Shown: positions 7,253-16,458, counted from the first letter of the stretch. The stretch: DNA of 64,000 nt from Brucella pseudintermedia (GCF_042697365.1 NZ_CP137604.1); one strand, 5' to 3'. Translations and numbers: made by a program. The notes: generated by a model from the letters alone, not told the origin.

Positions 7253-8535
7253 CAGCTTCGAATCTGCCCGTTGCCGCGCACGCGATATTTGAACGAGGTC
7301 AGCTGCTCGACGCCAACCGGCCCACGCGCATGCATCTTGCCGGTGGCAATGCCGATTTCCGCTCCCATGCCGAACTCGCCGCCATCGGCAAATTGCGTAG
7401 AGGCATTGTGCAGGAGAATGGCCGAGTCGATCTCGTTGAAGAACCGCGCAACCGCTTCCGCATCTTCCGCCACGATGGCTTCGGTATGATGCGACGAATA
7501 GCGGTTGATATGGTCAATCGCACCCGAAATGCCGTCGACCAGCGCAACGGAAATGATCGCATCGAGATATTCGGTCGACCAGTCTTCTTCCGTGGCAGGC
7601 TTTGCCGCCGGATAGAGCGCCCTCACCGCTTCGCTGCCGCGAATTTCGCAGCCCTTGGCAGACAAATCTTCGAGGATCGGCGCGAGATGCGTCGCAGCCG
7701 CGGCGCGATCCACCAGCAGCGTTTCCGCAGCACCGCAAATGCCGGTGCGCCGCATCTTGGCGTTGATCGCAATCTTGCGGGCCATGTCGAGATCGGCGGA
7801 CTTGTCGATATAAAGATGGCAGATGCCTTCCAGATGCGCGAAGACCGGCACCCGCGCTTCCGACTGAACCCGCGCAACAAGGCTTTTGCCGCCGCGCGGC
7901 ACGATCACGTCAATCGCGCCGCCAAGACCTTTCAGCATTTCGCCAACAGCCGCACGGTCCGTCACCGGCACGATCTGGATCGCATCGGCTGGCAGGTTCG
8001 CCGCTTCAAGCCCCCTGACCAGCGCCTTGTGAATGGCAGCCGACGAATGCGCCGAATCCGATCCGCCGCGCAGGATGACGGCATTGCCCGCCTTGAGACA
8101 CAGCGCTCCGGCATCGGCGGTTACATTGGGGCGGCTTTCGTAAATGACGCCGATCACGCCAAGCGGCGTGCGTACGCGCTCGATATGAAGCCCGTTCGGA
8201 CGATCCCACTCTGCAATCACTTCGCCAACCGGATCGGGGAGCGCGGCGATGGCGCGGATACCGTCAGCAATGGCCTTGATCCGGCTGTCATCCAGCGTCA
8301 GCCGGTCGATGAAGGATGCCGCCATGCCGTTCTTTTCCGCATGGCCAAGATCAAGCCTGTTGGCTTCCAGAATGTCGGCCCGCGCTTCCAGCATCGCATC
8401 GGCGGCGGCAATCAGCGCCCTGTTCTTCTGGTCGGTGGTGGCGATGGCAAGGGGTGCTGCGGCGGCGCGCGCCTTGCGCCCCACCTCCGCCATCACGGCA
8501 GCAATATCGTTTGCCGTCTCTGCCTTGGTCAGCAT
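7252..8535 (-). CDS. proA: Gamma-glutamyl phosphate reductase ProA
   Basis: Second step of proline synthesis: NADPH-dependent reduction of glutamyl-5-phosphate to the semialdehyde. The protein has 427 residues with the family motifs ERVRTPLGVIGVIYESRPNVT (about 114-134), CLKAGNAVILRGGSDSAHS, VPRGGKSLV and the active Cys in KMRRTGICGAAETLLVD. Its start overlaps the end of proB by 7 nt and its stop overlaps nadD, so proB-proA-nadD are read as one message. Confidence 0.98.
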   Translation of the reverse strand: MLTKAETANDIAAVMAEVGRKARAAAAPLAIATTDQKNRALIAAADAMLEARADILEANRLDLGHAEKNGMAASFIDRLTLDDSRIKAIADGIRAIAALPDPVGEVIAEWDRPNGLHIERVRTPLGVIGVIYESRPNVTADAGALCLKAGNAVILRGGSDSAHSSAAIHKALVRGLEAANLPADAIQIVPVTDRAAVGEMLKGLGGAIDVIVPRGGKSLVARVQSEARVPVFAHLEGICHLYIDKSADLDMARKIAINAKMRRTGICGAAETLLVDRAAAATHLAPILEDLSAKGCEIRGSEAVRALYPAAKPATEEDWSTEYLDAIISVALVDGISGAIDHINRYSSHHTEAIVAEDAEAVARFFNEIDSAILLHNASTQFADGGEFGMGAEIGIATGKMHARGPVGVEQLTSFKYRVRGNGQIRS

Positions 8536-9683
8536 GTCCTCTCCCCCTGCACCGCGTCCGCATTGCTGGCCGCGCGCACAACCAGATCGTTGCGATGGAT
8601 CATCGCCGCGCGCGCATCATAGCCAAGAATTTCGCTGATCTCATCGCTTTTATGGCCTGCGATCTTGCGCGCATCCTCGGCATCGTAGGCGATCAGGCCA
8701 CGGGCGATCTCGCGCCCGTCCTCGTTCATCACCGCAACCGTATCGCCGCGCTCGAACTGGCCGTCGATTTCCTTCACGCCCGCAGGCAAGAGCGACTTGC
8801 CGGATTTCAGCGCCTTGGCCGCACCCGCGTCCACCGTCAACCGGCCAGCCGGTTCCAGATTGCCGGAAATCCACGTCTTCCACGCATTGACCGGCGCGCG
8901 CGCCGGCTCGAACAGCGTTGCGCGCTCGCCGCGGTCGATGGCCGAAAGCGGGCCGAAACGCGTGCCCGACGTGATGATCATCGCGGTCCCGGCGGCATTG
9001 GCGATCTTGCCCGCGTCGAGCTTGGTCTTCATGCCGCCGCGCGACAGTTCGGACGCCGCTGCGCCTGCCATGGCCTCGATCTGCGGCGTGATGGTTTCGA
9101 CCAATGGCAGAAACTGCGCATCCGGGTTCTTGTGCGGCGGGGCCGTATAAAGCCCGTCAATATCCGACAGCAGGACCAGAAGGTCCGCGCCCATCATCGT
9201 CGCCACGCGTGCGGCCAGACGATCATTGTCGCCATAGCGGATTTCGGTGGTTGCCACCGTGTCGTTCTCGTTGATGACCGGCACGGCCTTCAGCTTCAAC
9301 AGCGTCTCGATGGTCGCGCGCGCATTGAGATAGCGGCGGCGCTCCTCGGTATCGGAAAGTGTCACGAGAATCTGGCCGGAACGGATGGAATGACCGCCCA
9401 GCACATCGGCATAGGCCTTGGCGAGCGCGATCTGGCCGGCAGCGGCAGCGGCCTGGCTTTCCTCAAGCTTCAGCGCCTTCTTCGGCAGGCCCAGCACCGT
9501 GCGCCCGAGCGCAATGGCGCCGGACGAGACCACCAGCACCTCTACGCCTGCGTGATGCAGCGCGGCGATATCCTGTCCGAGACTTTCCAGCCAGTCGCGC
9601 TTGAGGCCGCTTGCACGATCCACCAGAAGTGCGGACCCGATTTTGACAACGATGCGGCGATAATCTTTCAGTTTCTTCAGCAT
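8529..9683 (-). CDS. proB: Glutamate 5-kinase ProB
   Basis: First, feedback-inhibited step of proline synthesis. The protein has 384 residues in two parts: an amino-acid-kinase domain (RRIVVKIGSALLV at the N-terminus, VVSSGAIALGR near 55, INENDTVATTEIRYGDNDRLAA near 140, RGGMKTKLDAGKIANAAG near 215) and a C-terminal PUA domain (about 285-370). It overlaps proA. The gene upstream is obgE, 41 nt away. Confidence 0.98.
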   Translation of the reverse strand: MLKKLKDYRRIVVKIGSALLVDRASGLKRDWLESLGQDIAALHHAGVEVLVVSSGAIALGRTVLGLPKKALKLEESQAAAAAGQIALAKAYADVLGGHSIRSGQILVTLSDTEERRRYLNARATIETLLKLKAVPVINENDTVATTEIRYGDNDRLAARVATMMGADLLVLLSDIDGLYTAPPHKNPDAQFLPLVETITPQIEAMAGAAASELSRGGMKTKLDAGKIANAAGTAMIITSGTRFGPLSAIDRGERATLFEPARAPVNAWKTWISGNLEPAGRLTVDAGAAKALKSGKSLLPAGVKEIDGQFERGDTVAVMNEDGREIARGLIAYDAEDARKIAGHKSDEISEILGYDARAAMIHRNDLVVRAASNADAVQGERTC

Positions 9684-9724
9684 GCCTTCATTCCCCTCGC
9701 CGCATCCAAAATAAAATCCGACGC

Positions 9725-10750
9725 TTATTCTTCGGCTTGCGCCGTACCGGCCTCTGCGGCGCGGCTCTGGTCAATAACGGCGGCGAGCTGGCGCAACGCG
9801 TCGTTCAGACCTTCATGGCTGACCGCCGAAAGCAGCAGCGGATCGCGCCCACATGCCTTTTTCAGCGCCTTGACCTTGGCCTTGCGCGCTTCCGCGTCCA
9901 GCGTATCCACCTGCGACAGCGCCACGATCTCCGGCTTGTCGGCAAGCCCGTGCTCATAGGCTTCCAGCTCGCCGCGAATGACCTTGTAGGCCTTGGCCAC
10001 ATCTTCTTCCTGCGCCGACACCAGATGCAGAAGGACGCGCGTGCGCTCGACATGGCCGAGGAAGCGGTCGCCAAGGCCGACGCCTTCGCTCGCCCCTTCG
10101 ATCAGGCCCGGAATATCGGCGATGACAAACTCGCGCCCGTCCACACGCGCCACGCCCAGATTGGGGTGCAGCGTGGTGAAAGGATAATCGGCAATCTTCG
10201 GCTTTGCCGCTGTCACGCTTGCGAGGAAAGTGGATTTTCCGGCATTGGGCAGGCCGACCAGACCGGCATCGGCAATCAGCTTCAGGCGCAGCCAGATGGT
10301 GCGCTCGATGCCTTCCTGTCCCGGATTGGCGCGGCGCGGCGCGCGGTTGGTCGAGGTCGTGAAATGCAGGTTGCCGAAACCGCCATTGCCGCCCTTGGCA
10401 AGACGATAGCGCTGGCCGATTTCGGTAATGTCGCAGATGAGCGTTTCGTCGTCTTCCTCGAAAATCTGCGTGCCGACCGGCACTTTGAGGACAACGTCGT
10501 CGCCCTTGCCGCCGGTCATGTTGCGGCCCATGCCATGCATGCCGGTCTTGGCCCGGAAATGCTGCTGGTAGCGATAATCGATCAGCGTGTTGAGGCCGTC
10601 AACGGCCTCCACCCACACATCGCCGCCGCGTCCGCCGTCGCCGCCGTCTGGACCGCCGAATTCGAGAAATTTCTCGCGGCGGAACGAAACCGCCCCCGCC
10701 CCGCCATTGCCGGAGCGGATATAGATCTTTGCCTGATCGAGAAACTTCAT
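9725..10750 (-). CDS. obgE: Obg/CgtA GTPase
   Basis: Essential ribosome-assembly and stress GTPase acting on the 50S subunit. The glycine-rich Obg fold occupies about residues 1-158 (AKIYIRSGNGGAGAVSFRRE, GGPDGGDGGRGGDVW). The G domain follows with G1 GLPNAGKST, the G2/switch region DYPFTTLHPNLGV, G3 DIPGLIEGA and G4 SQVDTLD. Length 341 is typical of alphaproteobacteria, which have only a short C-terminal tail. Its position downstream of rplU-rpmA is the widely conserved L21-L27-Obg cluster, here separated by two acetyltransferase genes. Confidence 0.98.
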   Translation of the reverse strand: MKFLDQAKIYIRSGNGGAGAVSFRREKFLEFGGPDGGDGGRGGDVWVEAVDGLNTLIDYRYQQHFRAKTGMHGMGRNMTGGKGDDVVLKVPVGTQIFEEDDETLICDITEIGQRYRLAKGGNGGFGNLHFTTSTNRAPRRANPGQEGIERTIWLRLKLIADAGLVGLPNAGKSTFLASVTAAKPKIADYPFTTLHPNLGVARVDGREFVIADIPGLIEGASEGVGLGDRFLGHVERTRVLLHLVSAQEEDVAKAYKVIRGELEAYEHGLADKPEIVALSQVDTLDAEARKAKVKALKKACGRDPLLLSAVSHEGLNDALRQLAAVIDQSRAAEAGTAQAEE

Positions 10751-10860
10751 CTGAACGTAACCTTCTTGGATGCCCGCGCTGCGGCAGGCTTTGGGGCGGC
10801 GCGCGCCCTGATATCGTTACAAGCGGGCGTGCCCGCCTGTGGTGTGTTGCAATTACAGCA

Positions 10861-10898
10861 AAACCGGCTTCCTGCAAACAGTCGAGGAAGCCGGTTTA
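10861..10898 (-). terminator. Terminator hairpin after the GNAT gene
   Basis: A perfect 13-bp inverted repeat (AAACCGGCTTCCT at 10861-10873, complement at 10886-10898) follows the stop of the acetyltransferase at 10902 by a few bases and ends in a short T-rich stretch on the minus strand. It would separate the acetyltransferase from obgE. Confidence 0.7.
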
Positions 10899-10901
10899 TG
10901 C

Positions 10902-11453
10902 CTATTTCGAGTTCCGCTCAGGATCGGTGAAATCGATATAGATCAATTCCTGATCCAGATACTGGCCCTGAACGCAGAGCGACTTGGGTTCCACGCCGTA
11001 AGTCTTGAAGCCAAGCGCATAATAGACACGTTTGGCGGCTTCGTTGGTCGCGACCACCTTGGCATCCAGAACGACGACATGGCTGGCCGCGTGGTCGACG
11101 ACCTTGCCGACCAGAGCCCTGCCGAGGTCCAGCCCGCGCGCTTCGGGAGCCACATAGACGCCCCAGAGCGTACCGCGATGGCGCTCGGACTTGCGGTCAT
11201 GGCGGAACATGCCTGCCGTTCCCAGCAGGTTTTCACCGTCGAAGGCACCGAAAACCACATTGCCGTCCACCTGTTCCAGACGGCGCGCGAAGACGCTGTC
11301 CGAATAGGCGTTTTCTTCCTCGAAACTCGAACCGAAAGCCATCGGCGCAAGTTGCAAACCGCTTAATCTTATAGCCCGGTAGCGGTGCAGGTCGCCCTTT
11401 TCGAGCGCGCGCACCACGATCCTGTCGCGGGCGATTGCGTGCATATCCATCAT
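10902..11453 (-). CDS. GNAT-family N-acetyltransferase
   Basis: A 183-residue acetyl-CoA-dependent acetyltransferase. The GNAT core is recognisable: FGSSFEEENAYSD, LGTAGMFRH strand, TLWGVYVAPEARGLDLGRALVGKVVDHAA (motif A, pyrophosphate-binding R/G-x-x-G-x-A) and VVATNEAAKRVYYALGFKTYG (motif B). The substrate (small molecule or protein N-terminus) cannot be predicted. It is followed by its own hairpin terminator before obgE. Confidence 0.88.
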   Translation of the reverse strand: MMDMHAIARDRIVVRALEKGDLHRYRAIRLSGLQLAPMAFGSSFEEENAYSDSVFARRLEQVDGNVVFGAFDGENLLGTAGMFRHDRKSERHRGTLWGVYVAPEARGLDLGRALVGKVVDHAASHVVVLDAKVVATNEAAKRVYYALGFKTYGVEPKSLCVQGQYLDQELIYIDFTDPERNSK

Positions 11454-11520
11454 TTCATTCCCCGATGATTATAGGTCCTGCGCCTGTCCGGAAAGGCTTC
11501 ACGCAGGACCGTTGCTTATC

Positions 11521-12204
11521 TTACGACTGCCAGCTTCTCAGCCCGATCCAGGTGCGGCGGTCGAGAACATAGCGCTCCACCGGCACATTGCCTGCGGCAA
11601 GCGAGTCGGCCATGCCCATGCTGCTGAACTGGAACCCGCATTTGTGGATCACGCGGCGCGAGCCGCCATTGCTGGCGCGGCACGAGACATGCAGCCGCTC
11701 GATTTCCGTTGCGCGGAAAGCGAGATCGATCAGCACATGCGCGGCTTCGGTGGCAAAGCCGTGGCCCCAATAGGGTTCGCCCAGCCAGTAGCCGATTTCC
11801 AGCCCCTCGCCGTGCTTATGCGCATGGATGCCGCAGCACCCCATGAAGATGCCGGTTTCCGCTTGCGTGATCGCGTAGGTGCAATTGCCCATCTCGCCTT
11901 TTCGCACGCGCTCGACAAAATCGACGGCGTTTTCACGCGTGTATGGATGCGGCATACGGGCAAGCATACTGGAGACGCGGGCGTTATTGGCAAGATAGGA
12001 AATCGCATCCACGTCTTCGGCATGTGGCGGGCGCAGCACCAGCCTTTCAGTGACGAGGACGGGACAGTCCAGTTCATAAGCCAGATCCGCGCTCAGATCG
12101 GGGCTTGCTTCACCTGCCGCGCCGGGCGACAGATCGGTGTAACTGCCTCTTCTTTCGCTACTGCTAGCGTCGTAACAATCTTCTTCCAGAACTTCGACAA
12201 CCAT
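11521..12204 (-). CDS. GNAT-family N-acetyltransferase (RimJ/RimL-like)
   Basis: A 227-residue protein with a RimJ-type GNAT domain: VLVTERLVLRPPHAEDVDAISYLANNARVSSMLARMPHPYT, CGIHAHKHGEGLEIGYWLGEPYWGHGFATEAAHVLIDLAF and VSCRASNGGSRRVIHKCGFQF. Related enzymes acetylate ribosomal protein N-termini or small molecules. An extra N-terminal segment of about 45 residues, acidic then polar, has no recognisable domain. It lies between rpmA and the second GNAT gene; the exact start is uncertain. Confidence 0.87.
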   Translation of the reverse strand: MVVEVLEEDCYDASSSERRGSYTDLSPGAAGEASPDLSADLAYELDCPVLVTERLVLRPPHAEDVDAISYLANNARVSSMLARMPHPYTRENAVDFVERVRKGEMGNCTYAITQAETGIFMGCCGIHAHKHGEGLEIGYWLGEPYWGHGFATEAAHVLIDLAFRATEIERLHVSCRASNGGSRRVIHKCGFQFSSMGMADSLAAGNVPVERYVLDRRTWIGLRSWQS

Positions 12205-12209
12205 TTTTC

Positions 12210-12318
12210 GTTCCTCCAGAGCGTTTCATTTGACGCGCACCTTGTTTGAAAACCGCTTCACACTTTTCGAGATGCGCTCAAATGCAAAAAGGGAAGATGG
12301 GTGGCCCCATCTTCCCTT
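12210..12318 (-). terminator. Repeat remnant plus intrinsic terminator after rpmA
   Basis: The stem AAGGGAAGATGGG (12289-12301) pairs with CCCATCTTCCCTT (12306-12318), and on the minus strand it is followed by a T-run (the AAAAA at 12286-12290). It should end the rplU-rpmA transcript. The adjoining 12210-12285 segment (GAGCGTTTCATTTGA, AACCGCTTCACACTTTTCGAG, GCTCAAATGC) belongs to the dispersed repeat family also seen at 5925 and 61536. Confidence 0.75.
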
Positions 12319-12387
12319 CGATCTTTTGGCTAGGCTGCCATTTACACCGGGTCCGATGGGACGCCGGTGCTTTAAAGAGTGCCCGGC

Positions 12388-12657
12388 TTACTCTGCTGCT
12401 TCCGCGATCGGGTTAACCGACACGTACGTGCGACCGTTGGCTTTCGTGCGGAAAGACACGGAGCCGTTTACGGTTGCAAAAATCGTGTGGTCCTTGCCGA
12501 GGCCGACATTGGCGCCCGGATGCCACTTCGTGCCGCGTTGGCGCACGATGATGTTGCCAGCGAGCACAGCTTCGCCGCCGAACTTCTTCACGCCAAGGCG
12601 TTTGGATTCTGAATCGCGACCGTTACGCGAGGAACCGCCAGCTTTTTTGTGTGCCAT
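12388..12657 (-). CDS. rpmA: 50S ribosomal protein L27
   Basis: Ribosomal protein of the peptidyl-transferase region. The protein has 89 residues; MAHKKAGGSSRNGRDSESKR is the canonical N-terminus that reaches the P-site tRNA, with LGVKKFGGE and RQRGTKWHPGANVGLGKDHTIFA following. No N-terminal processing extension (as found in Firmicutes) is present. It sits 25 nt downstream of rplU. Confidence 0.99.
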   Translation of the reverse strand: MAHKKAGGSSRNGRDSESKRLGVKKFGGEAVLAGNIIVRQRGTKWHPGANVGLGKDHTIFATVNGSVSFRTKANGRTYVSVNPIAEAAE

Positions 12658-12682
12658 TGGTGTTCTCCTTTAATCTGTCTGT

Positions 12683-13111
12683 TTACTCAGCCGTTGCGGC
12701 CTTGGCTGCGGCCTTCTTGGGCGCTGCCTTCTTCGGCTTTGCGGCTTCGCCTTCAGCGGCGTCTGCCTTCGGAGCCTTCTTCTCGGCGGCCGTCTTGGAA
12801 GGCTTCGCGCCGTCGGTGAGGATTTCCGAGATGCGGATGGTCGTCAGTTCCTGACGATGACCGCGGGTGCGCTTCGAGTTCTGACGGCGACGCTTCTTGA
12901 ACGCGATGACCTTGCGGGCACGGCCCTGTTCAACGACTTCGGCGGTGACGAGGGCACCGGCGACGGTCGGGGCGCCAATGGTCGTGCCGACCATCAGGAC
13001 TTCTGCGAATTCTACGATGTCACCGGCTTCGCCAGCAACTTTTTCGACCTTGATGAGGTCGTTTGCGGCAACGCGATACTGCTTGCCACCGGTCTTGATG
13101 ACTGCGAACAT
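12683..13111 (-). CDS. rplU: 50S ribosomal protein L21 with Ala/Lys-rich tail
   Basis: L21 binds 23S rRNA in the large subunit. The conserved part starts MFAVIKTGGKQYRVAANDLI (ATG at 13111) and runs to about residue 101 with KVIAFKKRRRQNSKRTRGHRQ. A tail of about 40 residues made almost only of A, K, P, E and D follows (KAPKADAAEGEAAKPKKAAP). This extension is a known feature of Brucella/Ochrobactrum L21. The open frame continues upstream of 13111, but the ATG matches the family start and has a good ribosome site (GAAAGGACAACAA). Confidence 0.98.
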   Translation of the reverse strand: MFAVIKTGGKQYRVAANDLIKVEKVAGEAGDIVEFAEVLMVGTTIGAPTVAGALVTAEVVEQGRARKVIAFKKRRRQNSKRTRGHRQELTTIRISEILTDGAKPSKTAAEKKAPKADAAEGEAAKPKKAAPKKAAAKAATAE

Positions 13112-13464
13112 TTGTTGTCCTTTCGGTTGTTCGGTTCGGCTCTCACGATCTGCGACATTGGCGTCGAAGCGATGGGCCGTCTTTTTATCAGTCGGTTGGT
13201 GAGCGGGCTCTTGCCCTTGATCGCAGCCTTGGGAAAGCCCGAAATCTGCAATCAAAACAATAGGCGCGGATCACCCCACGCCCAAGGTCTGGTGCTTATA
13301 GGTTCGAAGCGGCAGAAAAGTCAAGAATTTTCACAACGGAATGCAAATTAGCTCTTGTCTAATCGGCGCTGGCCCGTTATTGAGCCGCTGCACGCTCGGC
13401 ATTCGTTATTGATGCTTGTTACTGTGCGATTCCTCAAGGGTCGTTTTACAGTGCTGCACAACGC

Positions 13465-13554
13465 GGAGAGGTGGCTGAGTGGTTGAAAGCACCGCACTCG
13501 AAATGCGGCATGGGGGCAACTCCATCGGGGGTTCGAATCCCTCCCTCTCCGCCA
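13465..13554 (+). tRNA. tRNA-Ser (anticodon CGA)
   Basis: A class II tRNA of 90 nt including an encoded CCA. Acceptor GGAGAGG (13465-13471) pairs with CCTCTCC. The anticodon stem is CCGCA/TGCGG with loop CTCGAAA (anticodon CGA at 13499-13501). There is a variable arm (GGGGGCAACTCC region), and the T-arm loop is GGTTCGAATCC. It reads UCG codons. Confidence 0.96.
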
Positions 13555-13646
13555 TTTGTTTCCCTGCACGATCACATGGCCCGACGGTGGATAGCGCATC
13601 ATTTGCCGCCGCAGACACGAGCATGCTTCTCCGCATGGAGGAAACC

Positions 13647-14330
13647 ATGCTAGAAAAGATCATGAGTGTGTTATCCGCCGTTGCTCCCGTCTATCATCCC
13701 CCGCTGAAACCCTATGTCTCGATCCTTCATCGCGATGCGGGTTTTCTCGTGCTGGACAAGCCGAGCGGCTTGCTGTCCGTACCGGGGCGTCATACCGCCC
13801 TGTCCGACAGTCTCGCAACGCGCGTTCAGGAAGAATATCCGCAGGCGCAGATGATCAATCGTCTCGACAAGGATACATCGGGCATCGTGCTGATGTCGCT
13901 CGACCGCAAGGCACATGCCGCCATCGCCGCGCAGTTCGAGGCGCGGACCACGGAAAAATCCTACGTCGCCGTGGTCTGGAGGCGCGTTGAAGAAGAGCAG
14001 GGTCTGATCGACCTGCCCCTGGCGATAGACCCCGACAACAAGCCGCGTCATCGTGTCGATCACGCTCACGGCAAGCCCGCGCAGACACGCTGGCAGGTTC
14101 TGGGCCGGAGCGAAAACACCACGCGCCTGCGCCTCTTTCCCCTGACTGGCCGCACGCATCAGCTGCGGGTGCATATGAAAGCGCTCGGCCATGTGATCCT
14201 CGGCGACGAATTCTACGCCGAAGGTGAAGCGCTCGCCGCCGCAGACCGCCTTCTTCTCCACGCGGAAGAGCTGTCTTTCCGGCACCCAGATGGCCGGGCC
14301 GTGAGCTTCACCGCGCCCTGCCCGTTCTGA
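13647..14330 (+). CDS. rluA: Dual-specificity pseudouridine synthase RluA
   Basis: Isomerises uridine to pseudouridine in 23S rRNA and some tRNAs. The protein (227 residues) resembles E. coli RluA along its length: HRDAGFLVLDKPSGLLSVPGR, the catalytic INRLDKDTSGIVLM (Asp in RLDxxTSG, near residue 72), LTGRTHQLRVHMKALGHVILGDEFY and LLLHAEELSF. I chose the ATG at 13647 because GGAGG lies just upstream; the frame stays open upstream through the tRNA-Ser gene, which is not coding. It is followed 8 bp later by rsmJ. Confidence 0.95.
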   Translation: MLEKIMSVLSAVAPVYHPPLKPYVSILHRDAGFLVLDKPSGLLSVPGRHTALSDSLATRVQEEYPQAQMINRLDKDTSGIVLMSLDRKAHAAIAAQFEARTTEKSYVAVVWRRVEEEQGLIDLPLAIDPDNKPRHRVDHAHGKPAQTRWQVLGRSENTTRLRLFPLTGRTHQLRVHMKALGHVILGDEFYAEGEALAAADRLLLHAEELSFRHPDGRAVSFTAPCPF

Positions 14331-14338
14331 GAGCAATC

Positions 14339-14956
14339 ATGTCGCAGAAAATCGATACCTCGGAACTGCTCGTTGATTTTGTCGGCGGCGCTGTCGGCCA
14401 CAGGTTCCGCTCCGGCGAAGGACGCGGCCAGCCTCTCGCCAAGGCAGCCGGGCTGACGCGCGACGCCACGCCGGAAATCGTCGACGCGACGGCTGGTCTC
14501 GGGCGCGATGCCTTCCTGCTGGCCTCCCTCGGCGCGAAGGTGACCTTGATCGAGCGCTCGGAAAAGATGCATGGGCTTCTTGCGGACGGACTGGCGCGCG
14601 CCGCCGCGCAGGGCGGGCGCTATGCCGAAACGGTGGCGCGCATGACGCTTTTGCACGGGGATTCCCGCCTGCTCCTGCCTGAACTGAAGCCGCAGGTCGT
14701 GCTGGTCGACCCGATGCACCCGCCGCGCGGCAACAGCGCGCTCGTCAAGAAGGAAATGCGGCAGATCCGCGAGATCGTCGGCACCGATCCGGATGCCGAA
14801 AAGCTGATGCAGGTGGCGCTGGAAGCCGCGCAATACCGCGTGGTGCTGAAGTGGCCCTTGCGCGCCGATCCCATGGCCGGATTGCGCAAACCCTCCCATC
14901 AGATACTCGGCAAAAGCACGCGCTATGACGTGTTCGTCAAGGCGAGGATCGGCTGA
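14339..14956 (+). CDS. rsmJ: 16S rRNA (guanine1516-N2)-methyltransferase RsmJ-like
   Basis: A class I AdoMet methyltransferase of 205 residues. FRSGEGRGQPLAKAAGL, the AdoMet motif IVDATAGLGRDAFLLASLGAKVTLIERS (about 43-70), LVDPMHPPRGNSALVKKEMR and IVGTDPDAEKL all match the RsmJ (YhiQ) family, which modifies G1516 of 16S rRNA in E. coli. It forms a small translation-related pair with rluA. Confidence 0.93.
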   Translation: MSQKIDTSELLVDFVGGAVGHRFRSGEGRGQPLAKAAGLTRDATPEIVDATAGLGRDAFLLASLGAKVTLIERSEKMHGLLADGLARAAAQGGRYAETVARMTLLHGDSRLLLPELKPQVVLVDPMHPPRGNSALVKKEMRQIREIVGTDPDAEKLMQVALEAAQYRVVLKWPLRADPMAGLRKPSHQILGKSTRYDVFVKARIG

Positions 14957-14970
14957 ACATAACGCAAGAG

Positions 14971-16458
14971 TTATGACTGTCCGCTTCCGTCCGATGCAAA
15001 ATCGCGCGACATCTCCACAGAATAGATGCTGACGCTATTGCGCCCCTTCGCCTTGGCGTCATACATGGCGGCATCCGCAGCCGCGAACAATTCCCCCGCC
15101 AACCGGCCATGCCGGGGAAAACAGGCGACACCGATACTACACGTTATCTCCAGAGATGTGCCGCTGAGTTCGACCGGCTCGCTGATCCTGCGTCTTATCT
15201 CCTCCAGCCGCGAGCAGAAATCGCCCTCGTCCGCCTTCAGAACGAGAATGAATTCATCGCCCCCCATGCGACCGGCAAGCTCCCCCTCGCCGAGCAACAA
15301 CAGGATCCGCCCGGCAATCTGCTGCAAAAGCCTGTCTCCGGCCGCGTGCCCGAGCGTATCGTTGACCGGCTTGAACTGATCGAGGTCGAGAAAGCCGACA
15401 GCCACTTTGCGCGAATGGGCTAACGCGTGCTCAAGCATATGTTCGAGCCGCCGTTCCAGAAAAGCCCGGTTTGCCAGTCCCGTCAGCGCATCATGTTCGG
15501 CCAGATAACGGATGCGCTCGTCGGCGATGCGCCTGTCGATAGCAATTCCGGCCATCCCTGCGGCCGAGGCCAAAAACTCGCGCAGGTCGTGATCGTCAGA
15601 AGCCTCGCCATCGGCAATGAAGCCCAGAATGCCATGCCCTGCACCGTCCGCGGACGGGATTTCCATGGAGAATATGGCTTTGCCCTCGGCAGCAAGCGCT
15701 GTCAGCGCAGCTTCAAGGCGCGCCGGAGAAAGCGGCTGCGGCTCCCGCCTCAGGTCGTCCGCCGGAAAAGCCAGCGAGGGGGCCGAGATAATGACATCGT
15801 CAGCCGTTTCACCCGTCACAACAGCGACGCACTGAACGCCGGTGGCCAGACTTTCCAGCAACCGGGTCAATTGATCCACGAATTCCGGTATCGCAACGGC
15901 ACTCACCGTCATTTCCAGAATGCGGGCTTGCACCTGCATGAAGCGTTCAGCTTTCTTCTTGATGGAAATGTCGCGCGATACACCCACAACACCGATGATA
16001 TTGCCGTTTCGGTCACGCAGAGGCACGCGCGAAATCATCAGCCAGCGATCGGCACCTCCGCGCATGGCACGCTCTTCATAGCCAAGGTCGGGCACGCCGC
16101 TTTCCATGACCCGCCTTTCGATTTCAGCAATGCGCGCCGTAATCGCGGCTTCGCCATGAATATCGAAGTCTGTCAGCCCGATAAGTTCATGGATGTCTGA
16201 CAGGCCATTGTTGCGGACCACCGCATCGTTGGCAAACAGGAACCGCCCTTGCAGGTCCTTGGCATAGATGAAATCCGGCACGTGATTGATCATTGCGACG
16301 AGCCAGTCGAGCTGGTCCGTGCCTGTGGGGGCATCGTCGCCCGTCATTGGCTGCGGCGGCCTGCGCCCTTCGGAAGGGTGCGGATCACTGACACGCTCGC
16401 TGGCATTCTCGCCGTTACCGTTGGCACCCAGCGCGGATGCGTCTGCCAGACCTTTCAT
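14971..16458 (-). CDS. PAS-GAF-type sensor diguanylate cyclase (GGDEF)
   Basis: Synthesises cyclic di-GMP from two GTP in response to an unknown signal. Of 495 residues, about 45-170 form a PAS domain (DFIYAKDLQGRFLFANDAVV, GVVGVSRDISIKKKAE), about 185-320 a GAF-like sensor, and about 325-485 the cyclase (YLAEHDALTGLANRAFLERR, VGFLDLDQFKPVNDTLGHAAGD, GRMGGDEFILVL). The active-site GGDEF is intact. The RxxD inhibitory site normally five residues before it is replaced (GEGELAGRM), so product inhibition through that site is probably lost. No membrane segment is visible, so the enzyme is likely cytosolic. Confidence 0.92.
   Translation of the reverse strand: MKGLADASALGANGNGENASERVSDPHPSEGRRPPQPMTGDDAPTGTDQLDWLVAMINHVPDFIYAKDLQGRFLFANDAVVRNNGLSDIHELIGLTDFDIHGEAAITARIAEIERRVMESGVPDLGYEERAMRGGADRWLMISRVPLRDRNGNIIGVVGVSRDISIKKKAERFMQVQARILEMTVSAVAIPEFVDQLTRLLESLATGVQCVAVVTGETADDVIISAPSLAFPADDLRREPQPLSPARLEAALTALAAEGKAIFSMEIPSADGAGHGILGFIADGEASDDHDLREFLASAAGMAGIAIDRRIADERIRYLAEHDALTGLANRAFLERRLEHMLEHALAHSRKVAVGFLDLDQFKPVNDTLGHAAGDRLLQQIAGRILLLLGEGELAGRMGGDEFILVLKADEGDFCSRLEEIRRRISEPVELSGTSLEITCSIGVACFPRHGRLAGELFAAADAAMYDAKAKGRNSVSIYSVEMSRDFASDGSGQS

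Noticed and set aside
13479..13646. N-terminal extension of RluA reading through the tRNA-Ser gene
   Set aside because: The frame is open, but it overlaps a complete tRNA. The ATG at 13647 has the ribosome site and matches the family length.
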